Below, piece after piece: positions 44,995 through 52,414 of a stretch of DNA of 64,000 nucleotides (positions are counted from its first letter, which is position 1; each line of letters begins with the position of its first letter). Where the stretch lies: the NCBI RefSeq assembly GCF_021378075.1, contig NZ_JAJUOS010000006.1:161905-225904 (forward strand), in the 5' to 3' direction. Under the pieces are notes generated by a model. It was not told the DNA's origin. It did not search any database and was given only the letters and a program-made list of their open reading frames with translations. The stretch comes from Rhodobacter flavimaris. GTDB lineage: Bacteria; Pseudomonadota; Alphaproteobacteria; Rhodobacterales; Rhodobacteraceae. A program made the position numbers and the translations under genes.

Positions 44995-45008
44995 TTGACT
45001 TTCGTTAA
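44995..45008 (+). promoter_or_regulatory. NNR/FNR-type box upstream of norCB
   Basis: TTGACTTTCGTTAA lies with its centre about 72 bp before the norC start. The same 14-mer precedes nnrS, and both continue with GG. Confidence 0.82.
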
Positions 45009-45073
45009 GGCAGCCACCCCCCAAGCCCTGTCATTTGGGCATACCGATCAACCGCTCCGAAAAGGAGAGCGCA

Positions 45074-45529
45074 ATGCGCGAAGTCATGACCAAGAGCATG
45101 GCCCGAAACATATTCTATGGCGGGTCACTGTTCTTCATCATCATCTTCCTGGGCTTGTCAGCCCAGAGCCATCTCTACATCCGCAACGTCTCGACCAACG
45201 AAGCTACCCTCACCGACTCGGTGAAGAAGGGAAAGCGCATCTGGGAAGAGAAAGCCTGCATCAACTGCCACACGCTGATGGGTGAAGGTGCCTACTTTGC
45301 GCCTGAACTGGTCAACGTGATGACCCGCTGGGGTATCGACCCCGAGGACCACACGGGAGCGATGGAATCGCTGAAGGCCTGGATGGATGCGATGCCCACG
45401 GGCATTGAAGGGCGTCGTCAGATGCCGCAATTCAACCTGTCTGACGAGGAATACCAGAACCTCGCGGACTTCCTGCTCTGGGCCGACACGATCGATGCTC
45501 AGGACTGGCCCCCGAATGATGCGGGCTAA
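45074..45529 (+). CDS. norC: NorC, cytochrome c subunit of NO reductase
   Basis: This 151-residue membrane-anchored cytochrome has an N-terminal TM helix (NIFYGGSLFFIIIFLGLSAQ), one haem motif CINCH (EEKACINCHTLMGEGAYFAPEL) and the Met-containing RRQMPQFNLSDEEY. It feeds electrons to NorB. The ATG at 45074 has AAGGAG eight bases before it. norB follows 12 bp later. Confidence 0.96.
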   Translation: MREVMTKSMARNIFYGGSLFFIIIFLGLSAQSHLYIRNVSTNEATLTDSVKKGKRIWEEKACINCHTLMGEGAYFAPELVNVMTRWGIDPEDHTGAMESLKAWMDAMPTGIEGRRQMPQFNLSDEEYQNLADFLLWADTIDAQDWPPNDAG

Positions 45530-45541
45530 GGGAGAACGATC

Positions 45542-46900
45542 ATGAAATACGAATCGCAAAAAATCGCTCTCGCCTACATGGGCGTGGCACTGGGCCTCTT
45601 CCTGATCCAGGTTGTCATGGGCCTCGTGATCGGCTGGATCTACGTCTCGCCGAACTTCCTCTCCGAACTGCTTCCGTTCAACATCGGGCGGATGCTGCAC
45701 ACCAACGCGCTTGTCGTGTGGCTGATCACCGGCTTCTTCGGCGCGGCCTACTTCCTCGTTCCGGAAGAAGCCGAGCGCGAGATCCACTCGGTCAAGCTGG
45801 CCTATCTGCAGCTGATCATCATGGTCGTGGGCACGCTTGGCGCGGTCATCACCTATACCTTCAACCTGTTTGAAGGGAACATCCTGCTGGGCAAAGAGGG
45901 CCGCGAGTTCCTTGAGCAGCCGCTGTGGGTCAAGGCAGGCATCGTCGTCGCCGCGCTGATGTTCCTGTACAACGTCACCATGACGGTGCTGAAGGGCCGC
46001 AAGACCGCCATCACCAACATCCTGCTGCTTGGTCTGTGGGGTCTGGCGCTGCTGTTCCTGTTTGCCTTCTACAACCCGTCGAACCTCGCGCTCGACAAGC
46101 AATACTGGTGGTATGTCGTCCACCTGTGGGTTGAAGGCGTGTGGGAACTGATCATGGCCTCGATCCTCGCCTACCTGATGCTCAAGCTGACGGGCGTGGA
46201 CCGCGAAGTGGTCGAGAAGTGGCTCTATGTCATCGTCGCCGCCGCGCTATTCTCGGGCATCCTGGGCACGGGCCACCACTACTACTGGATCGGCACCCCG
46301 GCCTACTGGCAGTGGATCGGTTCGATCTTCAGCTCGCTCGAGATCATCCCGTTCTTCGCGATGATGGCCTTCGCCTTCGTCATGGTCTGGAAAGGCCGTC
46401 GTGACCACCCCAACAAGGCCGCCCTGCTGTGGTCGCTGGGTTGTGCGACGCTTGCCTTCTTCGGCGCCGGCGTCTGGGGCTTCCTGCACACGCTGCACGG
46501 TGTGAACTACTACACCCACGGCACGCAGATCACCGCGGCCCACGGCCACCTCGCCTTCTTCGGCGCCTATGTCTCGCTGAACCTGGCGATCATGAGCTAC
46601 GCCATGCCGATCATGCGCGGCCGCGACCCCTACAACCAGGTGCTCAACATGGCCTCGTTCTGGCTGATGGCGGGCGGCATGACCTTCATGACCTTCACGC
46701 TGACCTTCGCTGGCACGGTGCAGACGCACATGCAGCGGGTTCTGGGCGACGGCTTCATGGACGTGCAGGAACAGCTCTGGGTGTTCTACGTCATGCGCTT
46801 CGGCTCGGGCGTGGCGGTGGTGCTGGGTGCTGCCCTGTTCATCTACGCGCTCGCCATGCCGCGGCGTGAGGTGATCGCGGCGGGTGCTCCGGCCGAGTGA
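45542..46900 (+). CDS. norB: NorB, catalytic subunit of NO reductase
   Basis: This 452-residue, twelve-helix haem-copper family enzyme reduces NO to N2O. Conserved histidines lie in RMLHTNALVVWL, the active-site VVHLWVEGVWELIMA (with the NOR-specific Glu) and GTGHHYYWIG. TAAHGHLAFFGAYVSLNLAIMSYA carries the haem ligands. Length is normal for cNOR. It sits in norCBQDEF order. Confidence 0.97.
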   Translation: MKYESQKIALAYMGVALGLFLIQVVMGLVIGWIYVSPNFLSELLPFNIGRMLHTNALVVWLITGFFGAAYFLVPEEAEREIHSVKLAYLQLIIMVVGTLGAVITYTFNLFEGNILLGKEGREFLEQPLWVKAGIVVAALMFLYNVTMTVLKGRKTAITNILLLGLWGLALLFLFAFYNPSNLALDKQYWWYVVHLWVEGVWELIMASILAYLMLKLTGVDREVVEKWLYVIVAAALFSGILGTGHHYYWIGTPAYWQWIGSIFSSLEIIPFFAMMAFAFVMVWKGRRDHPNKAALLWSLGCATLAFFGAGVWGFLHTLHGVNYYTHGTQITAAHGHLAFFGAYVSLNLAIMSYAMPIMRGRDPYNQVLNMASFWLMAGGMTFMTFTLTFAGTVQTHMQRVLGDGFMDVQEQLWVFYVMRFGSGVAVVLGAALFIYALAMPRREVIAAGAPAE

Positions 46901-46926
46901 TGCAACCCAAGACAGGACAACAGGAT

Positions 46927-47733
46927 ATGAACGCGCATAACATCACGAAGGAGGGGGCTGCCGCCCCCTTCTACCTCCCCCAGGGCGACGAATGCGACGT
47001 CTTTGCCGCTGCCGCCGCCTGCGATCTTCCCGTCTTGCTCAAGGGCCCCACGGGCTGTGGCAAGACCCGCTTCGTCGCCCATATGGCGGCCAAGCTTGGC
47101 CGGCCGCTCTACACGGTCGCCTGCCACGATGACCTTTCCGCCGCCGACCTGATCGGTCGCTACCTGCTCAAGGGTGGCGAGACCGTCTGGGTCGATGGCC
47201 CCCTGACCCGCGCCGTCCGCGAAGGCGCGATCTGTTATCTCGACGAGGTGGTCGAGGCGCGCAAGGACGTCACCGTCGTGCTGCACCCGCTCACCGACGA
47301 CCGCCGGATCCTGCCGATCGACCGCACCGGCGAGGAGTTGGAGGCCGCGCCCGGCTTCATGCTGGTCGCCTCCTACAACCCCGGCTATCAGAATATCCTC
47401 AAGACCCTGAAACCCTCGACCCGTCAGCGTTTCGTCGCGATGGAGTTCGACTTCCCCGCCCCGCAGCACGAAATCCCCGTGGTGGCCCGCGAATCCGGCC
47501 TGTCCGAGGAACGCGTCAAGCCGCTGGTGCGGTTGGCGGGCAAGCTGCGTGGCCTCAAGGGGCAGGATCTGGAAGAAGGGGTTTCGACCCGTCTTGTCGT
47601 CTATGCCGCCACGCTGATCGCGCGCGGCATGCCGATCGAGCGGGCCATCGACACCGCGATGATCGAACCGCTTTCGGATGATGAGGATGTGAAACGCGGG
47701 CTCCGCGATCTCGTTACGGCCATTTTCGGGTGA
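46927..47733 (+). CDS. norQ: NorQ, MoxR-type AAA+ ATPase for NO reductase activation
   Basis: This 268-residue ATPase works with NorD to insert the non-haem iron of NorB. It shows Walker A GPTGCGKTRF, Walker B ICYLDEVVEARKDV and RPLYTVACHDDLSAADLIGRYLLKGGETVW. The ATG at 46927 is favoured; a GTG at 46897 and an ATG at 46900 overlapping the norB stop are alternatives. It overlaps norD by four bases. Confidence 0.93.
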   Translation: MNAHNITKEGAAAPFYLPQGDECDVFAAAAACDLPVLLKGPTGCGKTRFVAHMAAKLGRPLYTVACHDDLSAADLIGRYLLKGGETVWVDGPLTRAVREGAICYLDEVVEARKDVTVVLHPLTDDRRILPIDRTGEELEAAPGFMLVASYNPGYQNILKTLKPSTRQRFVAMEFDFPAPQHEIPVVARESGLSEERVKPLVRLAGKLRGLKGQDLEEGVSTRLVVYAATLIARGMPIERAIDTAMIEPLSDDEDVKRGLRDLVTAIFG

Positions 47734-49691
47734 GGCAAGCCGTGACCGGGATCGACTTCGAGCCATGGGAACCCGAAGAAAGCGTCGGGAAACTATGGCA
47801 CGCCCTTGCCAGCCGTTTTGACGCCCCTGAGGCGTATGACGGAGCCCGTGTCGACCTCTCCGAGGTCGGCGGACGGCTGGCAGTCCTATTCCGCGCCCTG
47901 GGAGGCGCCGCGGCCTGCGAGATCCGGCCGGTGTCCGAGGAGGTCAGCCGCCACCGGCTGTCCTTCCTGCGCCGGTTGGGAACCGAGGCCGAGTCCCTCC
48001 CGCGCGCAAGCCTGGATGGGGAGGCCCTGCGCCTTCCCGTCTCCTTGTCCCTTTTCCCCGCGCGCGAGGCCAATGCCGCGACCTATATCTGGCTGGCGGC
48101 GATTGCGGCGCGCGCACCGTGCGGCGCCACCCTGCCCGAGGATCTGTTGCAGGCCGATCTGGCGCGCCTTGCGCTGGCCCGCCGCATGGTGGCCGACACG
48201 CTGACCGAGGCGCCGGGCTTCCGCAGCCTTTATTCTGATCTTTGCGCAGCAACCCTTGCGCTGCGCCCGCGCCCCACGCTGCCCGCAGCCGAAGCCGCCG
48301 TCGAGGCGCTGATCCGCGCGACGCTTGGCGATGCCACCCCCCTGCCCGATCTGGCGCGCAGCTATGAAGCCGCGATGAAAGAGGGGCGGCTGGAAACCCT
48401 GACCACGCCGCGCGGCTACCAGCCCGCGCGCCCGGTCTCGCTCTGGCCCGATCTGCGCCGGGTGGAGAGTTCGGCCGAGAATGCGGTCGAGACGCGCGAT
48501 GCCGACTCCGAAAACCTCATCGACGAGAACCCCAGCGAAAAGACCCACCGCGCCCGGCGCCGCAAGGCCGACCAGATCGAGCGCAAGGACAACTTCATCC
48601 TGCACAAGTTCGAAGCGATCCTGAGCTGGGCCGAGTTCATCAACCTCAACCGCCGGGTCGATGACGACGATCCCGACAGCGCCAAGAAAGCTGCTGACGA
48701 TCAGGAAGAGATCGGGCTGGGGCAGATCTCCAAGGCGCCGGCGACGCGGCTCAAGCTGCACCTGGATCTAGCGCCCGAAGACGTGGACCGCGAGCGGCTG
48801 GCGGGCAAGTTCCTTTACCCCGAATGGGACGTGCGCACGGGCGCCTACCTGCCCGATCATTGCAGCGTTTTCGCCAGCCCCGCCGAGATCCGCCCCGATG
48901 CGCCGCCCCCCAGTGCGGACCCGCGCGCCAACCGCCGCATCCGCGCGGTCAAGCGCCAGTTCGAAGCGCTGCGACCCGGTCGCATCTCGACCTCAGGGCA
49001 TCTGGACGGGGACGAGCTGGACATGGAGGCCGCTGTGCGCTCGCGCGCCGACCTGCTGGCCACCGGCGAGGCGTCGGAGCGGATCTGGCGCCAGACCCGA
49101 CCGCTCAAGCGCGACCTTGCGGTGTCGATCCTGCTCGACATATCGCGCTCGACCGAAAGCGCCGTGTCAGGCCGCGCCGTGATCGACATCGAACGCGAGG
49201 CACTGGCTGCACTGGCCTGGGGCCTCGATGCCTGCGGCGACGATTTCGCGATCCATGCCTTCTCGTCGCTCAAGCGCAATCGGGTCTACATGCTTGGCTG
49301 CAAGGAATTCGGCGAGCCGATGGGCCCCGCGATCGAGGAGCGGATCGCCTCGCTCCGGCCGGGCTTCTACACCCGGCTTGGCGCCGCGATCCGCCACAGC
49401 TCGGCCGAGCTATCGGGCCAAGCGCGCAAACGGCGGCTGTTGCTGGTAATCACCGATGGCAAGCCCAACGATCTTGACCACTACGAGGGCCGCCACGGTA
49501 TCGAGGACAGCCGCATGGCCGTGCTCGAGGCGCGCCGCGCGGGCCATTCGGTCTTTGGCATTACCATCGACCGCGAGGGCAAATCCTGGTTTCCGCGGAT
49601 CTTCGGGCGCGGCGGTTTCGCCGTGATCCCGCATCCCGATCACCTGACCGCCGCCCTCCCCGAGATCTACCGGCAACTGGTGGGAGCATGA
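47730..49691 (+). CDS. norD: NorD, VWA-domain protein for NO reductase activation
   Basis: This 653-residue protein has a long variable N-terminal region and a C-terminal von Willebrand A domain with a MIDAS motif: VSILLDISRSTES (DxSxS), GLDACGDDFAIHAFSS, RLGAAIRHSS and LLLVITDGKPND. It is the partner of NorQ. The predicted start is a GTG overlapping the norQ stop; a second GTG at 47742 is possible. Confidence 0.93.
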   Translation: MRQAVTGIDFEPWEPEESVGKLWHALASRFDAPEAYDGARVDLSEVGGRLAVLFRALGGAAACEIRPVSEEVSRHRLSFLRRLGTEAESLPRASLDGEALRLPVSLSLFPAREANAATYIWLAAIAARAPCGATLPEDLLQADLARLALARRMVADTLTEAPGFRSLYSDLCAATLALRPRPTLPAAEAAVEALIRATLGDATPLPDLARSYEAAMKEGRLETLTTPRGYQPARPVSLWPDLRRVESSAENAVETRDADSENLIDENPSEKTHRARRRKADQIERKDNFILHKFEAILSWAEFINLNRRVDDDDPDSAKKAADDQEEIGLGQISKAPATRLKLHLDLAPEDVDRERLAGKFLYPEWDVRTGAYLPDHCSVFASPAEIRPDAPPPSADPRANRRIRAVKRQFEALRPGRISTSGHLDGDELDMEAAVRSRADLLATGEASERIWRQTRPLKRDLAVSILLDISRSTESAVSGRAVIDIEREALAALAWGLDACGDDFAIHAFSSLKRNRVYMLGCKEFGEPMGPAIEERIASLRPGFYTRLGAAIRHSSAELSGQARKRRLLLVITDGKPNDLDHYEGRHGIEDSRMAVLEARRAGHSVFGITIDREGKSWFPRIFGRGGFAVIPHPDHLTAALPEIYRQLVGA

Positions 49692-50248
49692 CCGACACCA
49701 CACCCGAGGACCATCCGCTCGAACAGCTTCCCGGCGATCTGATGATGTGGGTGCTGATCGTGTCCGAGCTGCTTGTTTTCGGCGCGGGGCTGGCGGCTTT
49801 CCTCGGGGTGCGGATCACCGATCCGGCGGGGTTTGCGAGCGCGCAAGATCACCTGCATCGCGCCGCCGCCGGGATCAATACGCTGGTCCTGGTCACCTCG
49901 GGCTTCTTCGCCGCGCTGGCGGTACGCGCGTCCGAACATGGCCGGATCGCCCGCGCCCGGCTTTGGCTTGTGGCGGCCTCTCTGCTTGGCGTCGTTTTCC
50001 TCGTGATCAAGGCCTTCGAATATCTTGAAAAGGCCCGGCAAGGGATCGGGATCGACACCGATACCTTCTTCACCTTCTACTACCTGATGACCGGATTTCA
50101 TGCCGCCCATGTCGTCGCCGGGATCTTCATCCTGGGCCTCGTCGGCATCCGCTGCACGCCGCGCACGGTAGAGGTCGGCGCCGCCTTCTGGCACATGGTC
50201 GATCTCGTCTGGGTGCTGCTGTTCCCGGCGATCTACCTGTTGAGGTAA
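49688..50248 (+). CDS. norE: NorE, cytochrome oxidase subunit III-like protein
   Basis: This 186-residue protein has five TM helices and is related to haem-copper oxidase subunit III: LPGDLMMWVLIVSELLVFGAGLAAFLG, then YYLMTGFHAAHVVAGI and FWHMVDLVWVLLFPAIYLLR. NorE and NorF support full NO reductase activity. It overlaps norD by four bases and precedes norF by 3 bp. Confidence 0.92.
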   Translation: MTDTTPEDHPLEQLPGDLMMWVLIVSELLVFGAGLAAFLGVRITDPAGFASAQDHLHRAAAGINTLVLVTSGFFAALAVRASEHGRIARARLWLVAASLLGVVFLVIKAFEYLEKARQGIGIDTDTFFTFYYLMTGFHAAHVVAGIFILGLVGIRCTPRTVEVGAAFWHMVDLVWVLLFPAIYLLR

Positions 50249-50251
50249 GCG

Positions 50252-50524
50252 ATGAAGCTGCTGTCCGATCCGCTGATGCGCGCCTGGGTCTGGCTGGTGG
50301 GGCTGTCGCTTGGCTCGACCGTCATCGCCACCTCGGTCGCGCGGATCGAGGGGCTGGGGATTACCCTTGCGGGGGCCGCGATCCTCGTGCTGGCCTGGGC
50401 CAAGGCGCGGATCATCCTGTCGCGTTACCTCGGGCTTGCGCAGGCGCCCTTCTGGCATCGCGGCTTCTCAACCGTGCTGGCGATCTATTGCGCGGGCCTG
50501 CTGGGGCTTTACCTGATCGCCTGA
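50252..50524 (+). CDS. norF: NorF, small membrane protein
   Basis: This 90-residue protein has three TM helices and the NorF segment AWAKARIILSRYLGL, followed by APFWHRGF. It is the last gene of norCBQDEF. The stop codon lies in the loop of a 9-bp hairpin shared with the convergent nnr gene. Confidence 0.88.
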   Translation: MKLLSDPLMRAWVWLVGLSLGSTVIATSVARIEGLGITLAGAAILVLAWAKARIILSRYLGLAQAPFWHRGFSTVLAIYCAGLLGLYLIA

Positions 50525-50533
50525 GCGATCAGG
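50512..50533. terminator. Hairpin shared by convergent norF and nnr ends
   Basis: CCTGATCGC (50512-50520) and GCGATCAGG (50525-50533) form a perfect 9-bp stem with a CTGA loop containing the norF stop codon. It also covers the last bases of nnr. No U-tract is seen on either side. Confidence 0.6.
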
Positions 50534-51230
50534 GCTTGGACCAGGCGGTCGCGGGGTCTTCCTCGGAATAGTCGCGCAGCAGGGAAAGATCGTCGATCAC
50601 CGCCACGTTCTGGCGAATTCGCACCCCCTGTTCGCGCAGTTTCGCGAAGGCGCGGCTCAGGCTTTCGGGCTTCATCCCCAGACGCCCGGCGATCAGCACC
50701 TTGTCATAGGGCAGCGTCACCTCGCATTGCCCCTCGGTGCAGGGCGCGAGTTCGAGCAGGAATTCCGCAACCCGCTGCGCCCCGGTCTGCGCCTTGAGCT
50801 GCTCGATCTGGCCGACAAGGCGATGCAGATGCGCGAAAGTCGCCGAGAGCAGCGCGACGGCAAGCTCGGGCTCGTTCTGGATCAGGCGCAGGATCACGTC
50901 GGTGTCGATACGGATCAGGCGGCAATCCGTCGCGCATTCCGCCGACACCGGATAAGGGTCGTTCTTGAAGGCCACCGCCTCGCCGAAGCTGTCGCCACGG
51001 GTGAAGACGCCCACGACCGCCTCGGCGCCGTTGGGCGCGATGCGGTAAAGCTTTACCCAGCCATCGGCGACGATATAGACGCCGGTCGCGGTTTCGCCCT
51101 GCAAGAAGATGGTCGCGCCGCGCTCAAGATCGCGCATCCGGGCCTGCGCCAGGATGCGGTCCAACGCATGGGCCGGAACGTTGGCCAGCAAAAGCGACTG
51201 GCGGGCGATTGCTTGAAGTGATTGCGGCAT
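50529..51230 (-). CDS. nnr: Crp/Fnr-family denitrification regulator (NNR/DNR type)
   Basis: This 233-residue transcription factor has a cNMP-fold sensor (RGATIFLQGETATGVYIVADGWVKLYR), a long dimer helix and a C-terminal HTH (IAGRLGMKPESLSRAFAKLREQGV). The ExxSR recognition pattern (PESLSR) is that of FNR/DNR proteins that read TTGA half-sites. It lacks the N-terminal Cys cluster of FNR, which fits a NO-sensing, haem-dependent NNR/DNR. It converges on norF and has no obvious NNR-type box of its own. It is the prime candidate for all the TTGA-N6-T(T/C)AA boxes in the window. Confidence 0.88.
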   Translation of the reverse strand: MPQSLQAIARQSLLLANVPAHALDRILAQARMRDLERGATIFLQGETATGVYIVADGWVKLYRIAPNGAEAVVGVFTRGDSFGEAVAFKNDPYPVSAECATDCRLIRIDTDVILRLIQNEPELAVALLSATFAHLHRLVGQIEQLKAQTGAQRVAEFLLELAPCTEGQCEVTLPYDKVLIAGRLGMKPESLSRAFAKLREQGVRIRQNVAVIDDLSLLRDYSEEDPATAWSKP

Positions 51231-51388
51231 CGCGATTCCTTTCCGGCGACTTATGCCGAATCCGGGCGGCAGATGGAATAGTCAGGTCTTTCAACCCGAC
51301 GTAAAGGATAGCACCGGCGTATTACTGGCAAGGGGCCCGGAGCAAAATTCTTATCGAATGGTCAGCGCATTTGCGCCCTGCGGATACC

Positions 51389-52312
51389 TCAGCCTTCCTC
51401 GGCGCGGCGCAGATCTTCGGGCAGGAGCGCGGGCGGAGCGGCCCCGCCGACCGGGTCAAGCAGCATCTCTTCGGCGCGGGCCAGACGTTCCTCGCCGCCC
51501 TGCACCAGATCCCACAGGCGGTGCATATCCTGCTCGAAACGCTCCTCGCCGATCACGCCGGCATCGCGCAACTTCTCGATCTCGCGCATCACCTCGATGG
51601 CGTAATCGTTCAGGCCAAGCGCCTGCACCTCGCCTTCGGATTGCACGTCGTAGCGCACCGCATGGGCGAAGGTGAACATGACGACCTGCGTCAGCGCCTC
51701 GCCCACCGAGGCACCGCGCGCCATGCGGTCGGCGGCCAGTGCCTCGCCCGCCATGGTCATCTCCATCCCGAACCCTTCGAGCAGCTCGCGCATTCCGGCC
51801 AGCACCTCGGGATCGACCTCGGCGCCGAGAGTCGGCGTGTCGTCCGACGGCGTGCCGCCGAGATCCTCGGTAAAGACCGAAACCGAGACCTTCGGCGCCT
51901 TGGGTGCGGCGGCGCGCACAGGAGCGGCGGGAGGCGCTTCGACCGGCGCCGGTTCAGGTGCGATTTCCGGCTCGGCGTCCGGCGCAGACGCTGCTTCGGG
52001 CAGAGCGGCGGGCTCCGGGGTTTCCGGCGCGGGCGCGGGGTCTTCCGGCGGGGCGGGCGCAAGCAGGGCCTGCGCCGCCGCACTCAGGCGCAGCTTCATC
52101 ACCACCTTGGCCCCGAACATCCGGCTAAGGAAAAACGGGCGATGCTCGTGCTCTTCGACAAGGCCCATCTCTTTCAGGCGGACCAGTGGACGGCCAACCT
52201 CAAGCCCCTTGCCGCGCGCCTCGACCGAGAGGGAATCGCGATCGATATCGCCAAACTGGGCGATCACGTTCAGCAGCTCAAGTTCTGCGCGTTCGAGCGG
52301 TTTGTCCGGCAT
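51389..52312 (-). CDS. Uncharacterised protein with winged-helix-like N-terminus and Pro/Ala linker
   Basis: I do not recognise this family. The 307-residue product has an N-terminal segment of about 80 residues reminiscent of a winged helix (RAELELLNVIAQFGDIDRDSL, VGRPLVRLKEMGLVEE). A Pro/Ala/Glu-rich linker spans about 85-155, and a mostly helical C-terminal domain of about 140 residues includes EALAADRMARGASVGEALTQVV and EERFEQDMHRLWDLVQGGEE. No signal peptide or TM helix is seen. The ATG at 52312 is preceded by GGGAGGG. It is divergent from nothing and lies 158 bp from nnr on the same strand. Confidence 0.7.
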   Translation of the reverse strand: MPDKPLERAELELLNVIAQFGDIDRDSLSVEARGKGLEVGRPLVRLKEMGLVEEHEHRPFFLSRMFGAKVVMKLRLSAAAQALLAPAPPEDPAPAPETPEPAALPEAASAPDAEPEIAPEPAPVEAPPAAPVRAAAPKAPKVSVSVFTEDLGGTPSDDTPTLGAEVDPEVLAGMRELLEGFGMEMTMAGEALAADRMARGASVGEALTQVVMFTFAHAVRYDVQSEGEVQALGLNDYAIEVMREIEKLRDAGVIGEERFEQDMHRLWDLVQGGEERLARAEEMLLDPVGGAAPPALLPEDLRRAEEG

Positions 52313-52414
52313 CTGGCCCTCCCCATCAAGAGGCACGCCGCATCGCAGATCGCGGCAGCGGCGTCAATGCAACCCTTGGTGACGCCGCCATTATCCGCCG
52401 ACGCGGAGGGGCGT

